Positions 36,537 through 45,017 of a stretch of 64,000 nt of DNA are shown here, one piece after another. The position numbers were made by a program, and so were the translations under genes. The notes beneath the pieces were generated by a model. That model searched no databases and was not told the DNA's origin. It saw only the letters and a program-made list of their open reading frames with translations. Every line of letters begins with the position of its first letter. The first letter of the stretch is position 1. The stretch covers positions 1-64,000 of the forward strand of contig JAJDDW010000034.1 in the NCBI GenBank assembly GCA_029260115.1. Reading direction: 5' to 3'. The DNA comes from Phycisphaerae bacterium. GTDB taxonomy: Bacteria; Planctomycetota; Phycisphaerae; UBA1845.

Positions 36537-37802
36537 TTATAGGAAAATGGTAATCAGTCCTAGACTCGCCGCACCTAGTGCGACCGTAGCCAGTAGGCCT
36601 GCTTGGATGGTCCGGCTGCCGACGCTGACCAGATGACGTAGGCAAACTTCCAGCCCAATCGCAGCCATGGCCAGGGTGAGTAGGGCTTTGCCAATGTCGG
36701 AGAAGATATTCTGCAACGACACGTCCATACCGCCACTAGCCGTAACTAAAGCGCTGCCCGGTTCAAAGTGCAACGTGGGCATTAAGCCCATTGTGTTGAG
36801 TAACGCTAAAATGACAAAGCCCCAGACGAACCACGGCACCAGGCGTGTGTATCGCACGGTGAACGCTTTGTCCGGCGTGTTGGCTGATTGGTGGTGCTTG
36901 GCGTAGACGATGGCTAGGATGAATACCATCGGTGCGAGCATCGTCACGCGCACGAGCTTGACCAGCGTAGCCAAAGTCCCAGCTTCGGAACTAAAAGCGA
37001 ACCCGGCTGCGACAACCTGCGGTACGGCGTGAATCGATGTCCCGGACCACACGCCAAATGCTTGATCGCTGATGCCGATCGCTGTGCCGATCAATGGCCA
37101 AATGAGCATGGCTAATAGACCAAACAAATTGATGGCCCCAATCGAGAGAACAAGGTCGTCTTCCTCGGCTTCGATAAGCGGTGCCACTGCGACGATGGCG
37201 CTGTTTCCGCAAATGCCGGTGCCAGCGCCCAAGAGTAGCGAAGTCTTCCAGTTTAATTTCAGCAGTTTGCCAATATAAAACGCAGCGCCGATAGCGAACA
37301 AAATACACAATATGGTCACCATAAACACGGGGAAACCGATGGCTGCGATGTTCGCTAAATTTAGCTTCGCGCCAGTAAAGACAATTGCGATCGGGATTAT
37401 CTTTTTGATAATGTGTTTGCAGCCGACCTTCACCGAGTCTGGCAGTGCGAGCACATTGCGAAAGAGTAGTCCGACCAGGATGGCTATGATTGTCGCGCTA
37501 ATGGGATGCCGCAATCCACCTTCGCCCTTAATGGAAAAGGGGGCTATGGGAAGTTTGTGTATTAAATAACTAAGTATCGTGACCCCGGCGGCTAAGATAT
37601 AGCCCGGGGCTAATTTTGGCAGGGCTGGGGCAGTGGGAATGGGAATCGCTGGCGCAGCGGCGGCTACTACAGGTTCGTAAACGCCTTCCATAGAACCTAG
37701 TGATAGAAAAGCGTCAGCACTTAGCGATTCGGCAAAGGCTGTGCTTGGCACGTTGCGATTGGCCGATGGCGAAGCGGGAGCTTGAGGGGCTTGGGAAGTC
37801 AA
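36537..37802 (-). CDS. YeiH/UPF0324-family putative sulfate or sulfite exporter
   Basis: A 421-residue membrane protein of the YeiH family (conserved hypothetical 698). Typical segments are RHPISATIIAILVGLLFRN, IPIAIVFTGAKLNL, LLGAGTGICGNSAIVAVAPLIEAE, GTSIHAVPQVVAAGFAFSSEAG and LALLNTMGLMP, with about ten hydrophobic helices. The N-terminus has about 55 extra Ala/Pro-rich residues. The first start is a TTG at 37802, two bases after the cysteine dioxygenase stop, with GGGAG 12 bases upstream; an ATG 37 codons later is an alternative. Its coupling to a cysteine dioxygenase suggests export of the sulfite or sulfate made from cysteine; this is inference. Confidence 0.88.
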   Translation of the reverse strand: MTSQAPQAPASPSANRNVPSTAFAESLSADAFLSLGSMEGVYEPVVAAAAPAIPIPTAPALPKLAPGYILAAGVTILSYLIHKLPIAPFSIKGEGGLRHPISATIIAILVGLLFRNVLALPDSVKVGCKHIIKKIIPIAIVFTGAKLNLANIAAIGFPVFMVTILCILFAIGAAFYIGKLLKLNWKTSLLLGAGTGICGNSAIVAVAPLIEAEEDDLVLSIGAINLFGLLAMLIWPLIGTAIGISDQAFGVWSGTSIHAVPQVVAAGFAFSSEAGTLATLVKLVRVTMLAPMVFILAIVYAKHHQSANTPDKAFTVRYTRLVPWFVWGFVILALLNTMGLMPTLHFEPGSALVTASGGMDVSLQNIFSDIGKALLTLAMAAIGLEVCLRHLVSVGSRTIQAGLLATVALGAASLGLITIFL

Positions 37803-37804
37803 GG

Positions 37805-38356
37805 TTAAATACCACTCCCAAAAGCGTGCTGAAGAACTTCCGGCCGAAACTCGCCAATGCCTGCACTAGTCAGAGAATAGGTATCCATTCTAAGAAGCGG
37901 TGGCGAATAAATGTGTAGCGTGATTAAATCCTGCCCGGCTGATTGCAGATTGGATACTTGATGAATGTCCGCATCTTGCGAGACGCAAACTTGGCCAGCG
38001 TTACGATCAAAGGATGATACGGCTTTGACTTGCCCGCAGGGAGTGGTTTCAAAAGCCGTTTCCGTAGCTATACCTTGTAACACCCGCAAGCCGCAGGTTG
38101 AGTGAGCGTGATTGTGGATCGGGCTGCGCTGACCACTTCGCCAGCAAAGAATCAATGCGTGGTAATACTCGCCCGCACAAATGAGATTACGTAAATAACG
38201 ATCTTCGCCGAAGCGGGCATACTCCCGAACTTCGTCTGCGGTAACATTGAGTGCGAGCAGCTTCGATTGCAAAGCGTCAACGGTTGCGCGATGCGTGAGA
38301 TTGTCTAGGTAGTCCAGTAGCGTTTGCAAGCTTGAATTGACCATCCGTGTCATCAT
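37805..38356 (-). CDS. Cysteine dioxygenase, type I
   Basis: A 183-residue cupin that oxidises cysteine to cysteine sulfinate. The iron ligands H81 and H83 (SPIHNHAHSTCG) and H132 (DADIHQV) are present; C88 and Y150 can form the Cys-Tyr cofactor, and the T146-H148-Y150 triplet (TLHIYSPP) matches the Ser-His-Tyr set of mammalian enzymes. First ATG at 38356 with AGGG eight bases upstream; ATGs at 38353 and 38344 are alternatives. Its stop is two bases from the exporter start, so the two are likely co-translated. Confidence 0.93.
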   Translation of the reverse strand: MMTRMVNSSLQTLLDYLDNLTHRATVDALQSKLLALNVTADEVREYARFGEDRYLRNLICAGEYYHALILCWRSGQRSPIHNHAHSTCGLRVLQGIATETAFETTPCGQVKAVSSFDRNAGQVCVSQDADIHQVSNLQSAGQDLITLHIYSPPLLRMDTYSLTSAGIGEFRPEVLQHAFGSGI

Positions 38357-38935
38357 GATGTTGGCCCTGAGCGCAGCCCATAATGCTGTGAAGCATTTGG
38401 TTTGATTAAGTTATATTATCGGCGGATTTACCTGCAAGCAGTTCCGCGCCACGAACCAACTTACTCATCATCATTACGCCACCAGGGCCGTTATTTGTCA
38501 AGTTAGCGTGTTCCAGCTTCGTACATGAGTGCATGACATTTTCGACGGCTTCAATGCCTGTTGTGTGGGGCACGGGGGTGTGATCGACTGTCATCTACCA
38601 TTCTGAGGTACCCAAGAATAGGATACCCGCAATACTGTCACGCGCCCTAACAGAGGTTCGTGTCGTCCGATAACTGCATCGCATGTTTGTCTCAATAGCA
38701 AACAAGCCTACCTAATAACGTCCTCACTTCGGCACCAACGATACAGCATACGACGGTCATCCGCTTGGGTGGCATATCTGATATTGTGCCGATAAATCAG
38801 ATGCGCTTTGTCCCCGCCGATAGATTAGTAGGTCGCTTTTGATGAGGCTGCGCATATAGTTAGGTATAGCACCTACGCGTATGGCTGATTCTTGGTTCAT
38901 TGACGTGGGGATAATCACCCAACGGGAGGACAAGT
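38357..38935. promoter_or_regulatory. Divergent region between cysteine dioxygenase and sucrose genes
   Basis: These 579 bases separate minus-strand sulfur genes from plus-strand sucrose genes. They hold one possible small minus-strand gene (38406-38594). TTGATG (38839-38844) and TATAGT/TATAGC near 38855-38870 resemble promoter boxes, but spacings (10 or 20) are poor. The strong GGGAGGA at 38924-38930 is the sucrose-phosphate synthase ribosome binding site. Confidence 0.3.
38406..38594 (-). CDS. Possible small hypothetical protein
   Basis: A 62-codon open frame on the same strand as the cysteine dioxygenase, 50 bases upstream of it. The product (MTVDHTPVPHTTG ... LAGKSADNIT) resembles nothing I know, has no signal peptide or helix, and the ribosome binding site is weak. 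It may be a real small gene in the operon or chance. Confidence 0.25.
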   Translation of the reverse strand: MTVDHTPVPHTTGIEAVENVMHSCTKLEHANLTNNGPGGVMMMSKLVRGAELLAGKSADNIT

Positions 38936-40270
38936 ATGGCTGGCAAACCGCGCATTATGATGATCTCAACTCATGGGTATGTAGGCGCGACGCCGCAGCT
39001 CGGAAAGCCGGATACGGGCGGACAAGTTGTGTATGTACTAGAACTCAGCCGATGTCTAGGCCGGCTTGGCTACCATGTTGACATCCTCACGCGACAGTTT
39101 GAAGGCCAGCCTGCTGAAGAACGACTTTCCAACCGCGTACGCGTGCTTCGGTTCTCTTGCGGTGGCGATAAGTTCATCCCCAAGGAAATATTGTGCGAGC
39201 ACATGCCTGAATGGGTGGGCCATGTGATGAGATTCGTTCGCGATGGGGACGTGGATTATAGCTATATCAATAGTCACTATTGGGATGCCGGCTTAGCTGG
39301 CCAGTTGTTGGCTACGCAATTGGACATTCCTCACGTACATACGCCGCATTCGATTGGCTCGTGGAAACGTGACAACATGGATGGCCAAGCTGCGGACCTC
39401 GAACGTAAGTACAATTTTACGCAGCGCATTCGCGAAGAAAATAACATCTACGAAGCGTGCGATACCTTGCTGGCTACTACGCCTCAGCAGCGGGATATTC
39501 TGCGCGCCGATGAATACGGTGTGCCAAAAGAAAAAATTGCGGTCGTGCCACCGGGTTTTGATGACTCACGATTCTTCCCGATTTCGCAGGCGTCGCGTGA
39601 TGCGCTTAAGCTGGAATTCGGTTTGAAGGGACGCGTGGTTCTTGCCTTGGGACGGATGGCCCACAATAAAGGCTATGATTTGCTTATTCAAGCGATGCCT
39701 CATGTGCTAAAGCGTGTGAGCGATACCACGCTGCTGCTAGCCATCGGTTCTACGCAGCCGACCGCGCGAGAGGAAGAGCAGATAGCCGAGCTGAAGGCGT
39801 TGGTCGATGAGCTGGGTATTAGCGAACATGTAAAATTTGCCGACCATATTTCTGACGCTGAACTTCCTGACTATTATCGCGTCGCTGACGTTTTTGCGTT
39901 GAGCAGTCGATACGAGCCGTTCGGCATGACCGCGGTTGAGGCGATGGCCTGTGGTACGCCGACGATTGTGACGACGGAAGGTGGGCTTTGGGAAGAAATT
40001 GTTTGGGGGTTAGAGGCCGTGTATGCAAATCCGTTTGATACGGAGGCCTATGGTCATGCGATGGCTGCAGTGTTGACGCACGATCGTGTTTCTAAGCAGT
40101 TGAGCAAGTATGGTTCTCAAAAAGCCCGTGCTCGCTTTACGTGGATGGGTATTGCCCAACAATTTATTATCATGCTTCAGGGCATGGGTGCTGCGACTAA
40201 CGAATCATCTGCAAAGCGGGATGTGGAGGTAGGTTTGAAATGGAACGAAGCCTGGTTGTCAGTGACGTAG
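38936..40270 (+). CDS. Sucrose-phosphate synthase-type glycosyltransferase (GT4)
   Basis: A 444-residue GT-B enzyme, best matched to sucrose-phosphate synthase, joining UDP- or ADP-glucose to fructose-6-phosphate. N-terminal GKPDTGGQVVYVLELSRCLG, then HTPHSIGSWKRDNM, the NTP-sugar-binding GRMAHNKGYDLLIQAM and the E-x7-E motif EPFGMTAVEAMACGTPT are visible. It lacks a fused phosphatase domain; the phosphatase is the next gene, overlapping by 31 bases. GGGAGGA five bases before the ATG is a strong ribosome binding site. Sucrose synthase is an alternative, but the adjacent phosphatase argues for SPS. Confidence 0.88.
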   Translation: MAGKPRIMMISTHGYVGATPQLGKPDTGGQVVYVLELSRCLGRLGYHVDILTRQFEGQPAEERLSNRVRVLRFSCGGDKFIPKEILCEHMPEWVGHVMRFVRDGDVDYSYINSHYWDAGLAGQLLATQLDIPHVHTPHSIGSWKRDNMDGQAADLERKYNFTQRIREENNIYEACDTLLATTPQQRDILRADEYGVPKEKIAVVPPGFDDSRFFPISQASRDALKLEFGLKGRVVLALGRMAHNKGYDLLIQAMPHVLKRVSDTTLLLAIGSTQPTAREEEQIAELKALVDELGISEHVKFADHISDAELPDYYRVADVFALSSRYEPFGMTAVEAMACGTPTIVTTEGGLWEEIVWGLEAVYANPFDTEAYGHAMAAVLTHDRVSKQLSKYGSQKARARFTWMGIAQQFIIMLQGMGAATNESSAKRDVEVGLKWNEAWLSVT

Positions 40271-40971
40271 ACGGCACGCTACTTGGCGACGAGGATGGCA
40301 CCCGACGGTTTGGCGAATTTATCGCAGAACATCGCGATTCACTCAAGCTGGTGTACGCATCGGGCCGTTTTTTTTATTCGTTGGTTGAGTCAATCCACGA
40401 ACACCATCTCCCCGCGCCCGATGCGATAATTTGCGGCGTGGGTAGCGAGATCCGCGACTATCCATCCGGCGAGATTGATAAACCATGGCAGCGGCGCGTC
40501 TTGCAGGATTTTCATGCTGGCGATGTGCGAGATGCCTTGCGATCATTCCCTCGTCTCGTCGATCAACCTCAGGCATGTCAGTCTCCCGGAAAAGTGAGCT
40601 ATTTCCTTCATGGGGCTGATGCTACTCAGCTTAATGCCCTGCGTAAGACGCTAAAATTTAAGGGGATTCACGCGGATATAGTGTATAGCTCCGGTCGTGA
40701 CCTTGATATCATGCCCGAAGGCGTAAACAAAGGGGCAGCTACACTGCACATCGCTGAACGATTGGATATATCCCACAATAAGATCATTGTTTGTGGTGAT
40801 TCGGGCAACGATCTTCCGATGTTTCGACTAGGGCTGCATGGAATCATTGTGGCGAATGCCCAGCCAGAGCTGGTCGACTATCATCGGCCTGGTCTGTTTC
40901 ATGCGACGAAACCTTGTGCGGATGGTGTGGTGCAAGGCCTAAACTATTGGCTCATGGAAGCAGTGAATTAA
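40240..40971 (+). CDS. Sucrose-phosphate phosphatase (HAD-IIB)
   Basis: A 243-residue haloacid-dehalogenase phosphatase. Motif I is VSDVDGTLLGDE with nucleophile and acid Asp residues, motif II the YASGR segment, motif III the Lys in EGVNKGAAT, and motif IV GDSGNDLPMF. The GSEIRDYPSG cap region fits sucrose-phosphatases. The start overlaps the synthase gene; GGAGGT at 40225-40230 is nine bases upstream. It should dephosphorylate sucrose-6-phosphate made by its neighbour. Confidence 0.88.
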   Translation: MERSLVVSDVDGTLLGDEDGTRRFGEFIAEHRDSLKLVYASGRFFYSLVESIHEHHLPAPDAIICGVGSEIRDYPSGEIDKPWQRRVLQDFHAGDVRDALRSFPRLVDQPQACQSPGKVSYFLHGADATQLNALRKTLKFKGIHADIVYSSGRDLDIMPEGVNKGAATLHIAERLDISHNKIIVCGDSGNDLPMFRLGLHGIIVANAQPELVDYHRPGLFHATKPCADGVVQGLNYWLMEAVN

Positions 40972-42297
40972 ATGCATGTGATTGATGAAGCATTTGAGAA
41001 GGCGAAGGATGTTCTTCGTCTTAACGTAACGGACCTCGGGTTTACTGCGTGTAGTCAACAGCACGATACGGATCCGAATAGTAACTATCGGAGTGTATGG
41101 GCGCGGGATGCGGCTATGTCTGCGATTTGGGTCTTGCCGTTGGAAGATAAGGAGCTGACGCAATGTGCTAAGCGCTCCTTGGAAACCATTCTCAAAGCCC
41201 AGACGCGCGATGGACATCTGCCTAATTATGTAGATATTAAAACCGGCCATCCTGAGTATGGCGGCGTAGGCAATATTGCGGGCATCGATGGCTCGCTTTG
41301 GATTATTATCGCGGCTTGGAATTATGTGCGGGCCACCGGCGATGTCGAGTTTGCTACGACGCATTTCGACAAATTGCATCGTTCCATGAAATGGCTTCGT
41401 GCCCACGACTCAAACAACTGCGGGCTGCTAGAAATTCCTGAAGCCTCAGATTGGACAGACCTTTTCCCGCGATCCTACAACGTGCTATATGACGAAGTGC
41501 TTTGGTATCGCGCGAATGTTGATTTTATCGAACTGCGTAAGCTAAATAATCGGCCTGTAGACCGCTACATCAATCGTGCGGCTAGAATTCGAAATATCCT
41601 TAACGACCAGTTTTGGCCCAGGCCTGAAACCAACAGGGATCAGCCCGTATCTTTTGCCAGTACGCAATTCGCGTTGGGAAGATCACGTTACTTGATCGCA
41701 CAGATTACGCCGTTTGGATTTAGTTGGCGCTGTGATGTGTACGCTAATATTATAGCTTCGCTATACGGCATTTTGGATGAAGAGCGGTCTGAAAGAGTAT
41801 GGCGATTTTTGCGTCAGATTGGCATTGATAAGCCATATCCCGTGCGTGTGTTATATCCGGCGATTAGGCCCGGCGACCCCGATTGGCGTGATTACTTCCT
41901 GGTCAATCTTCAAAACCTACCAGGTCATTATCATAACGGCGGCATCTGGCCTTTTGTCGGCGGGTTGTGGGTGCGTTTTCTTCTCCGTATTGGTAAAAAA
42001 AAGCACGCCCAAGAAGCGCTCGAAAGCTTGGCGAAACTTTGTCGTGCTGGAACCGATCAGGAATGGGAATTTACCGAATGGGCACACGGTACGAGTGGCG
42101 AGCCTATGGGGAAAGCATTCCAAGCATGGAGTGCCGCTTCTTATGTAGCTGCTTATATGCGGATGCAGGGCGATAAGTCCATAGAAATTGTATCCGGCGC
42201 GCCAGAGGAAATTAAGCTACAAGAAGAATGCGGCCTGCCTGAGGCAGTAGCGGATGGTAGTGTTAATCTCGATCGGCAGACGTTCGAGGATAATTAA
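40972..42297 (+). CDS. (Alpha/alpha)6-barrel glycoside hydrolase, amylo-glucosidase/invertase-like
   Basis: A 441-residue cytosolic enzyme with a six-hairpin toroid pattern. SNYRSVWARDAAMSAIWVL, TRDGHLPNYVD, IDGSLWIIIAAWNYV, EIPEASDWTDLFPRSYNVLYDE and GHYHNGGIWPFVGGLWV are typical of the amylo-alpha-1,6-glucosidase/GH100/GH63-like clan. Its ATG directly abuts the phosphatase stop, so it belongs to the sucrose operon; invertase-like hydrolysis of sucrose is the simplest guess, with glycogen or glucosylglycerate substrates as alternatives. The converging fructokinase gene supports fructose release. Specificity is not proven by sequence. Confidence 0.75.
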   Translation: MHVIDEAFEKAKDVLRLNVTDLGFTACSQQHDTDPNSNYRSVWARDAAMSAIWVLPLEDKELTQCAKRSLETILKAQTRDGHLPNYVDIKTGHPEYGGVGNIAGIDGSLWIIIAAWNYVRATGDVEFATTHFDKLHRSMKWLRAHDSNNCGLLEIPEASDWTDLFPRSYNVLYDEVLWYRANVDFIELRKLNNRPVDRYINRAARIRNILNDQFWPRPETNRDQPVSFASTQFALGRSRYLIAQITPFGFSWRCDVYANIIASLYGILDEERSERVWRFLRQIGIDKPYPVRVLYPAIRPGDPDWRDYFLVNLQNLPGHYHNGGIWPFVGGLWVRFLLRIGKKKHAQEALESLAKLCRAGTDQEWEFTEWAHGTSGEPMGKAFQAWSAASYVAAYMRMQGDKSIEIVSGAPEEIKLQEECGLPEAVADGSVNLDRQTFEDN

Positions 42298-42355
42298 CCA
42301 CAAGTGGTCGTGCATGTAGTTAAGCGTGATCGGTTAATGGCGATGCATGGCCATG

Positions 42356-43264
42356 TTAGCTGATTTGGTATTGCTCTTTTAGCGTGTCGAAATCCGAAGA
42401 TAAATTCGGCATCGCACCAGCCTTGGAAGCGACCAGCGAACCTACATTGTTGGCAAATGCTGCAATTTCTTCCAGACCAGCTTGCTTCAATAAGCCATAA
42501 ATTAGCGCGGCAGTGAAAGCGTCTCCTGCGCCGACGGCGTCAGCTACGCAGATAGTCTTTCCCGGTATTTCTGCAACTTCGTTTTCGTTCGCGGCGAAAC
42601 AGCCATCTTCTGCTTTGGTGATGAACACATGTGTCGCGTTAAATTCCTTGATTAGATGCGCGGCGAATGATGCATGGTCAGAAAAAGTTAAATTCAATAG
42701 CTGGCACAGTGTCACAACCTCGTCAGCGTTGAGTTTGATGACATGCGCCAGGGTCAATGATTGCATGATCCAGTCAATGTCCAGCCAAGGTGGCCGAAGA
42801 TTGACGTCATACACAATCATGGCTTGAGGCGTCGCCTGGATCGTTTGCCTAATCGTAGATCGTGAGGTTTCACATCGCTGTGCCAATGTCCCGAAACAGA
42901 GCGCGTCGGCTCGTGAGAATTCCGAGGCCAACTGGTTATCAAATTGAATGTAGTCCCAAGCGGCGTTTTCGTGGATCGTATAATTAGGATGATCTGGGTC
43001 TGAAGTATCCACAGTGACGCAACCTGTTGGGTGAATGGGGTCGCGTTGTATGCATGAAATATTTAGTCCGTTCGATTGGATCGCACGCAGGAGGTCGTCC
43101 CCTAATGAGTCTACGCCAACACCCGATATAATAAAACTTTCAAGTCCAAGTTGATTGGCATGATAAGCTACGTTAGAAGGAGCGCCGCCTGGCCTTTTTT
43201 CGTTACCAAAGCAATCCCAAAGTAACTCGCCAATGCCAATGATAAGGGGGTTACTTTTGTTCAT
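42356..43264 (-). CDS. PfkB-family fructokinase
   Basis: A 302-residue ribokinase-family sugar kinase. Features: GIGELLWDCFG at the start, the glycine motif RPGGAPSNVAYH, and the C-terminal signature VADAVGAGDAFTAALIYGLL holding the anion hole and catalytic Asp (D in GAGDAF). The MVYDVNLRPPW-type DxNxR motif (here YDVNLRPPWLD) fits fructokinases. It converges on the sucrose operon (58-base gap), suggesting it phosphorylates fructose from sucrose. The Shine-Dalgarno is weak. tRNA-Leu lies 105 bases upstream on the same strand. Confidence 0.9.
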   Translation of the reverse strand: MNKSNPLIIGIGELLWDCFGNEKRPGGAPSNVAYHANQLGLESFIISGVGVDSLGDDLLRAIQSNGLNISCIQRDPIHPTGCVTVDTSDPDHPNYTIHENAAWDYIQFDNQLASEFSRADALCFGTLAQRCETSRSTIRQTIQATPQAMIVYDVNLRPPWLDIDWIMQSLTLAHVIKLNADEVVTLCQLLNLTFSDHASFAAHLIKEFNATHVFITKAEDGCFAANENEVAEIPGKTICVADAVGAGDAFTAALIYGLLKQAGLEEIAAFANNVGSLVASKAGAMPNLSSDFDTLKEQYQIS

Positions 43265-43369
43265 TAAATTTTCAGGATGACATCCTAGCTGGCATCTGGA
43301 ATAGCCATGATCATGTCTATTGCTAATTCGCGTCTTTTATAGAATGCGCAAATGTTTTCTTTAACAAAC

Positions 43370-43454
43370 TGGGCAAGGCGGGAGTCGAACCCGCACGTCC
43401 CTTTCAGGACAGGGGATTTTAAGTCCCCGGCGTCTGCCATTCCGCCACTTGCCC
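43370..43454 (-). tRNA. tRNA-Leu(TAA)
   Basis: An 85-base class II tRNA on the minus strand: acceptor GGGCAAG/CTTGCCC with discriminator A73, D-arm TGGCGGAATGGCAGACGC (the leucine-type G18G19 region), anticodon stem GGGGA/TCCCC around CTTAAAA (anticodon TAA), long variable arm and GGTTCGACTCC T-arm. CCA is not encoded. Confidence 0.97.
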
Positions 43455-43741
43455 GTGTCAGCGTTAGCCAAAGTTTATAAACAAGAAATTGCAAATGGAC
43501 AAGTATGGATGAGATAAATCGACTTGCATCGAAGCGCAGGATTCCCTACACTGCGTTGCCTAAGGGCTTTTAGTCTGCCGGTATGCGGAATGGTCTGGTT
43601 GACCGAGCGGGACGTTTGGGGCGTCTCAACCTATCAACGACGGCAGCAGGAAGCACTTAGAGGTCGGGTAATAGCAAATACTCTTACCCCCAACCAATTT
43701 TGCAGGTAATAGAAAAGATTAGGCATATTTTGGAGCCAACC

Positions 43742-44326
43742 ATGGGTGCACGAGCAGCGGTGGGTGTTGCGGAAATTGATAGTATTCTCAAAGCCATGTT
43801 GATCCTGTTACGGGCGACTGAGCGCGTGCTTGAGTCGAGTAATATCTCGACGGTGGTCGGGGAGTCTATAGGCGGGTCAAAAGTTCAAGTCTTGCGGCTT
43901 CTAAACGCGCAAGGTGATCAGACGCCTAGCCAAGTGGCTAGATTTTTGGGGGTGACTAAACCTGCGGTTAGTCAAATCATCTCGGCTATGCATCGATCAA
44001 AGTTAGTGGCGAAAAAATCCAAATCAGCCGATCGTCGGGAAGTGTATATTGGGTTGACCAAGCTGGGGAAAACGGCATTTCAGTCCGTTGTGAAAGAGCA
44101 GCGTCAGTTGGTACGGACTGCGCTCAAGTATGCTGGGAATGGGGAGGCCAATACGTGGGTCGCTACTATGTATTCTATCAGCTCAGCTATTTCTAGGGCG
44201 GATAAAAAATTTGAGCATTACTGTTTACAATGTGGTGCGCACGCAGATGGTACATGTGTGCTGCAAGGCGGTCAGTCTGACTGCGCTTTCTTGAAGAACG
44301 AGAAAAAATCAAGTCGGTTACGTTAG
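43742..44326 (+). CDS. MarR-family regulator with cysteine-rich tail
   Basis: A 194-residue winged-helix regulator. The MarR core is visible: KVQVLRLLNAQGDQTPSQVARFLGVTKPAVSQII (read in parts), the wing SADRREVYIGLTKLGK and dimerisation helices at both ends. Unusually it ends in CLQCGAHADGTCVLQGGQSDC, four cysteines at 161, 164, 172 and 181 plus nearby histidines, a possible metal or Fe-S site. GGAG at 43732-43735 fixes the ATG at 43742 over the TTG at 43700. Neighbours do not reveal its target. Confidence 0.87.
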   Translation: MGARAAVGVAEIDSILKAMLILLRATERVLESSNISTVVGESIGGSKVQVLRLLNAQGDQTPSQVARFLGVTKPAVSQIISAMHRSKLVAKKSKSADRREVYIGLTKLGKTAFQSVVKEQRQLVRTALKYAGNGEANTWVATMYSISSAISRADKKFEHYCLQCGAHADGTCVLQGGQSDCAFLKNEKKSSRLR

Positions 44327-45017
44327 GCAAATGCAAGTAATTTGCACGGTGCGCGGGTCGATCGAAGGTCGTTCAATTTGTCGGCGCATCATCGCGATCT
44401 CATGACAAATAGTACGCAATCAGTTATCGACTGCCGGGTAGCACGGGTAAGCGACGGCTTACGCGTGTCCTATTATATAGCGATGCGTTAAGTAGGCTGC
44501 CCTGAAGACAGTGTAATCCGGGTTGCAGGTGGTTAATATTGATTAGTGATGCATCGACCCGTATCTGCCATTTGGTATCTCTGCCTGTACAAACCGGGCT
44601 AATGGACGATTGTAATACCGAGAAATTGTCGCAACTTGTCAGTGAGAATGTACACTTTTCGATCATGCACGACAGCTAATACGCCAACCAAGAATAAAGT
44701 TGATTCAAATCTGTTTTTGTTTTGAAGCCAGTGCCTATAATGGGTTGAGCGGCGTAGCTATAGGATGGTTCGCGTTAAGTGATTTAGATATGGGACCGGT
44801 TTAAGTCGCATGAATCGTATAAAAGTTAGAGTTTTACATGGCGATGCAGTCAACCTATCTTAACCTTACGACTGGGGATGTCACTTATAGGTGTCGTTTC
44901 CAGGAAGTGTTCGGCCATAAGCATGCACGCCCTCAGAGGCCAACTTGCTGCTCACGCGATAAAGTCTTACGGCCTGAAGGATTTCGATTCGGCTTTTAAT
45001 TACCTGGGGGGGCTGCC
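44327..45017 (+). promoter_or_regulatory. Long gene-free region before the large lipoprotein
   Basis: These 691 bases hold no credible gene. A long hairpin lies at 44442-44467 (CACG-G-GTAAGC-GACG-GCTTAC-G-CGTG, ten pairs and one G-G mismatch), 115 bases after the marR stop, with no T-run. A consensus TATAAT is at 44737-44742 without a good -35. GGGGGG just before the GTG at 45018 is the lipoprotein ribosome binding site. The length leaves room for an unrecognised small RNA. Confidence 0.35.

Noticed and set aside
43560-43700. Possible SRP (4.5S) RNA near GGCAGCAGGAAGCAC
   Set aside because: The order of elements is wrong: the required TCAGG...GGAA...AGCAG arrangement of the S-domain is not present, only loosely similar words.
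44424-44666. 80-codon minus-strand frame in the long spacer
   Set aside because: No ribosome binding site or recognisable product; it runs through the hairpin.
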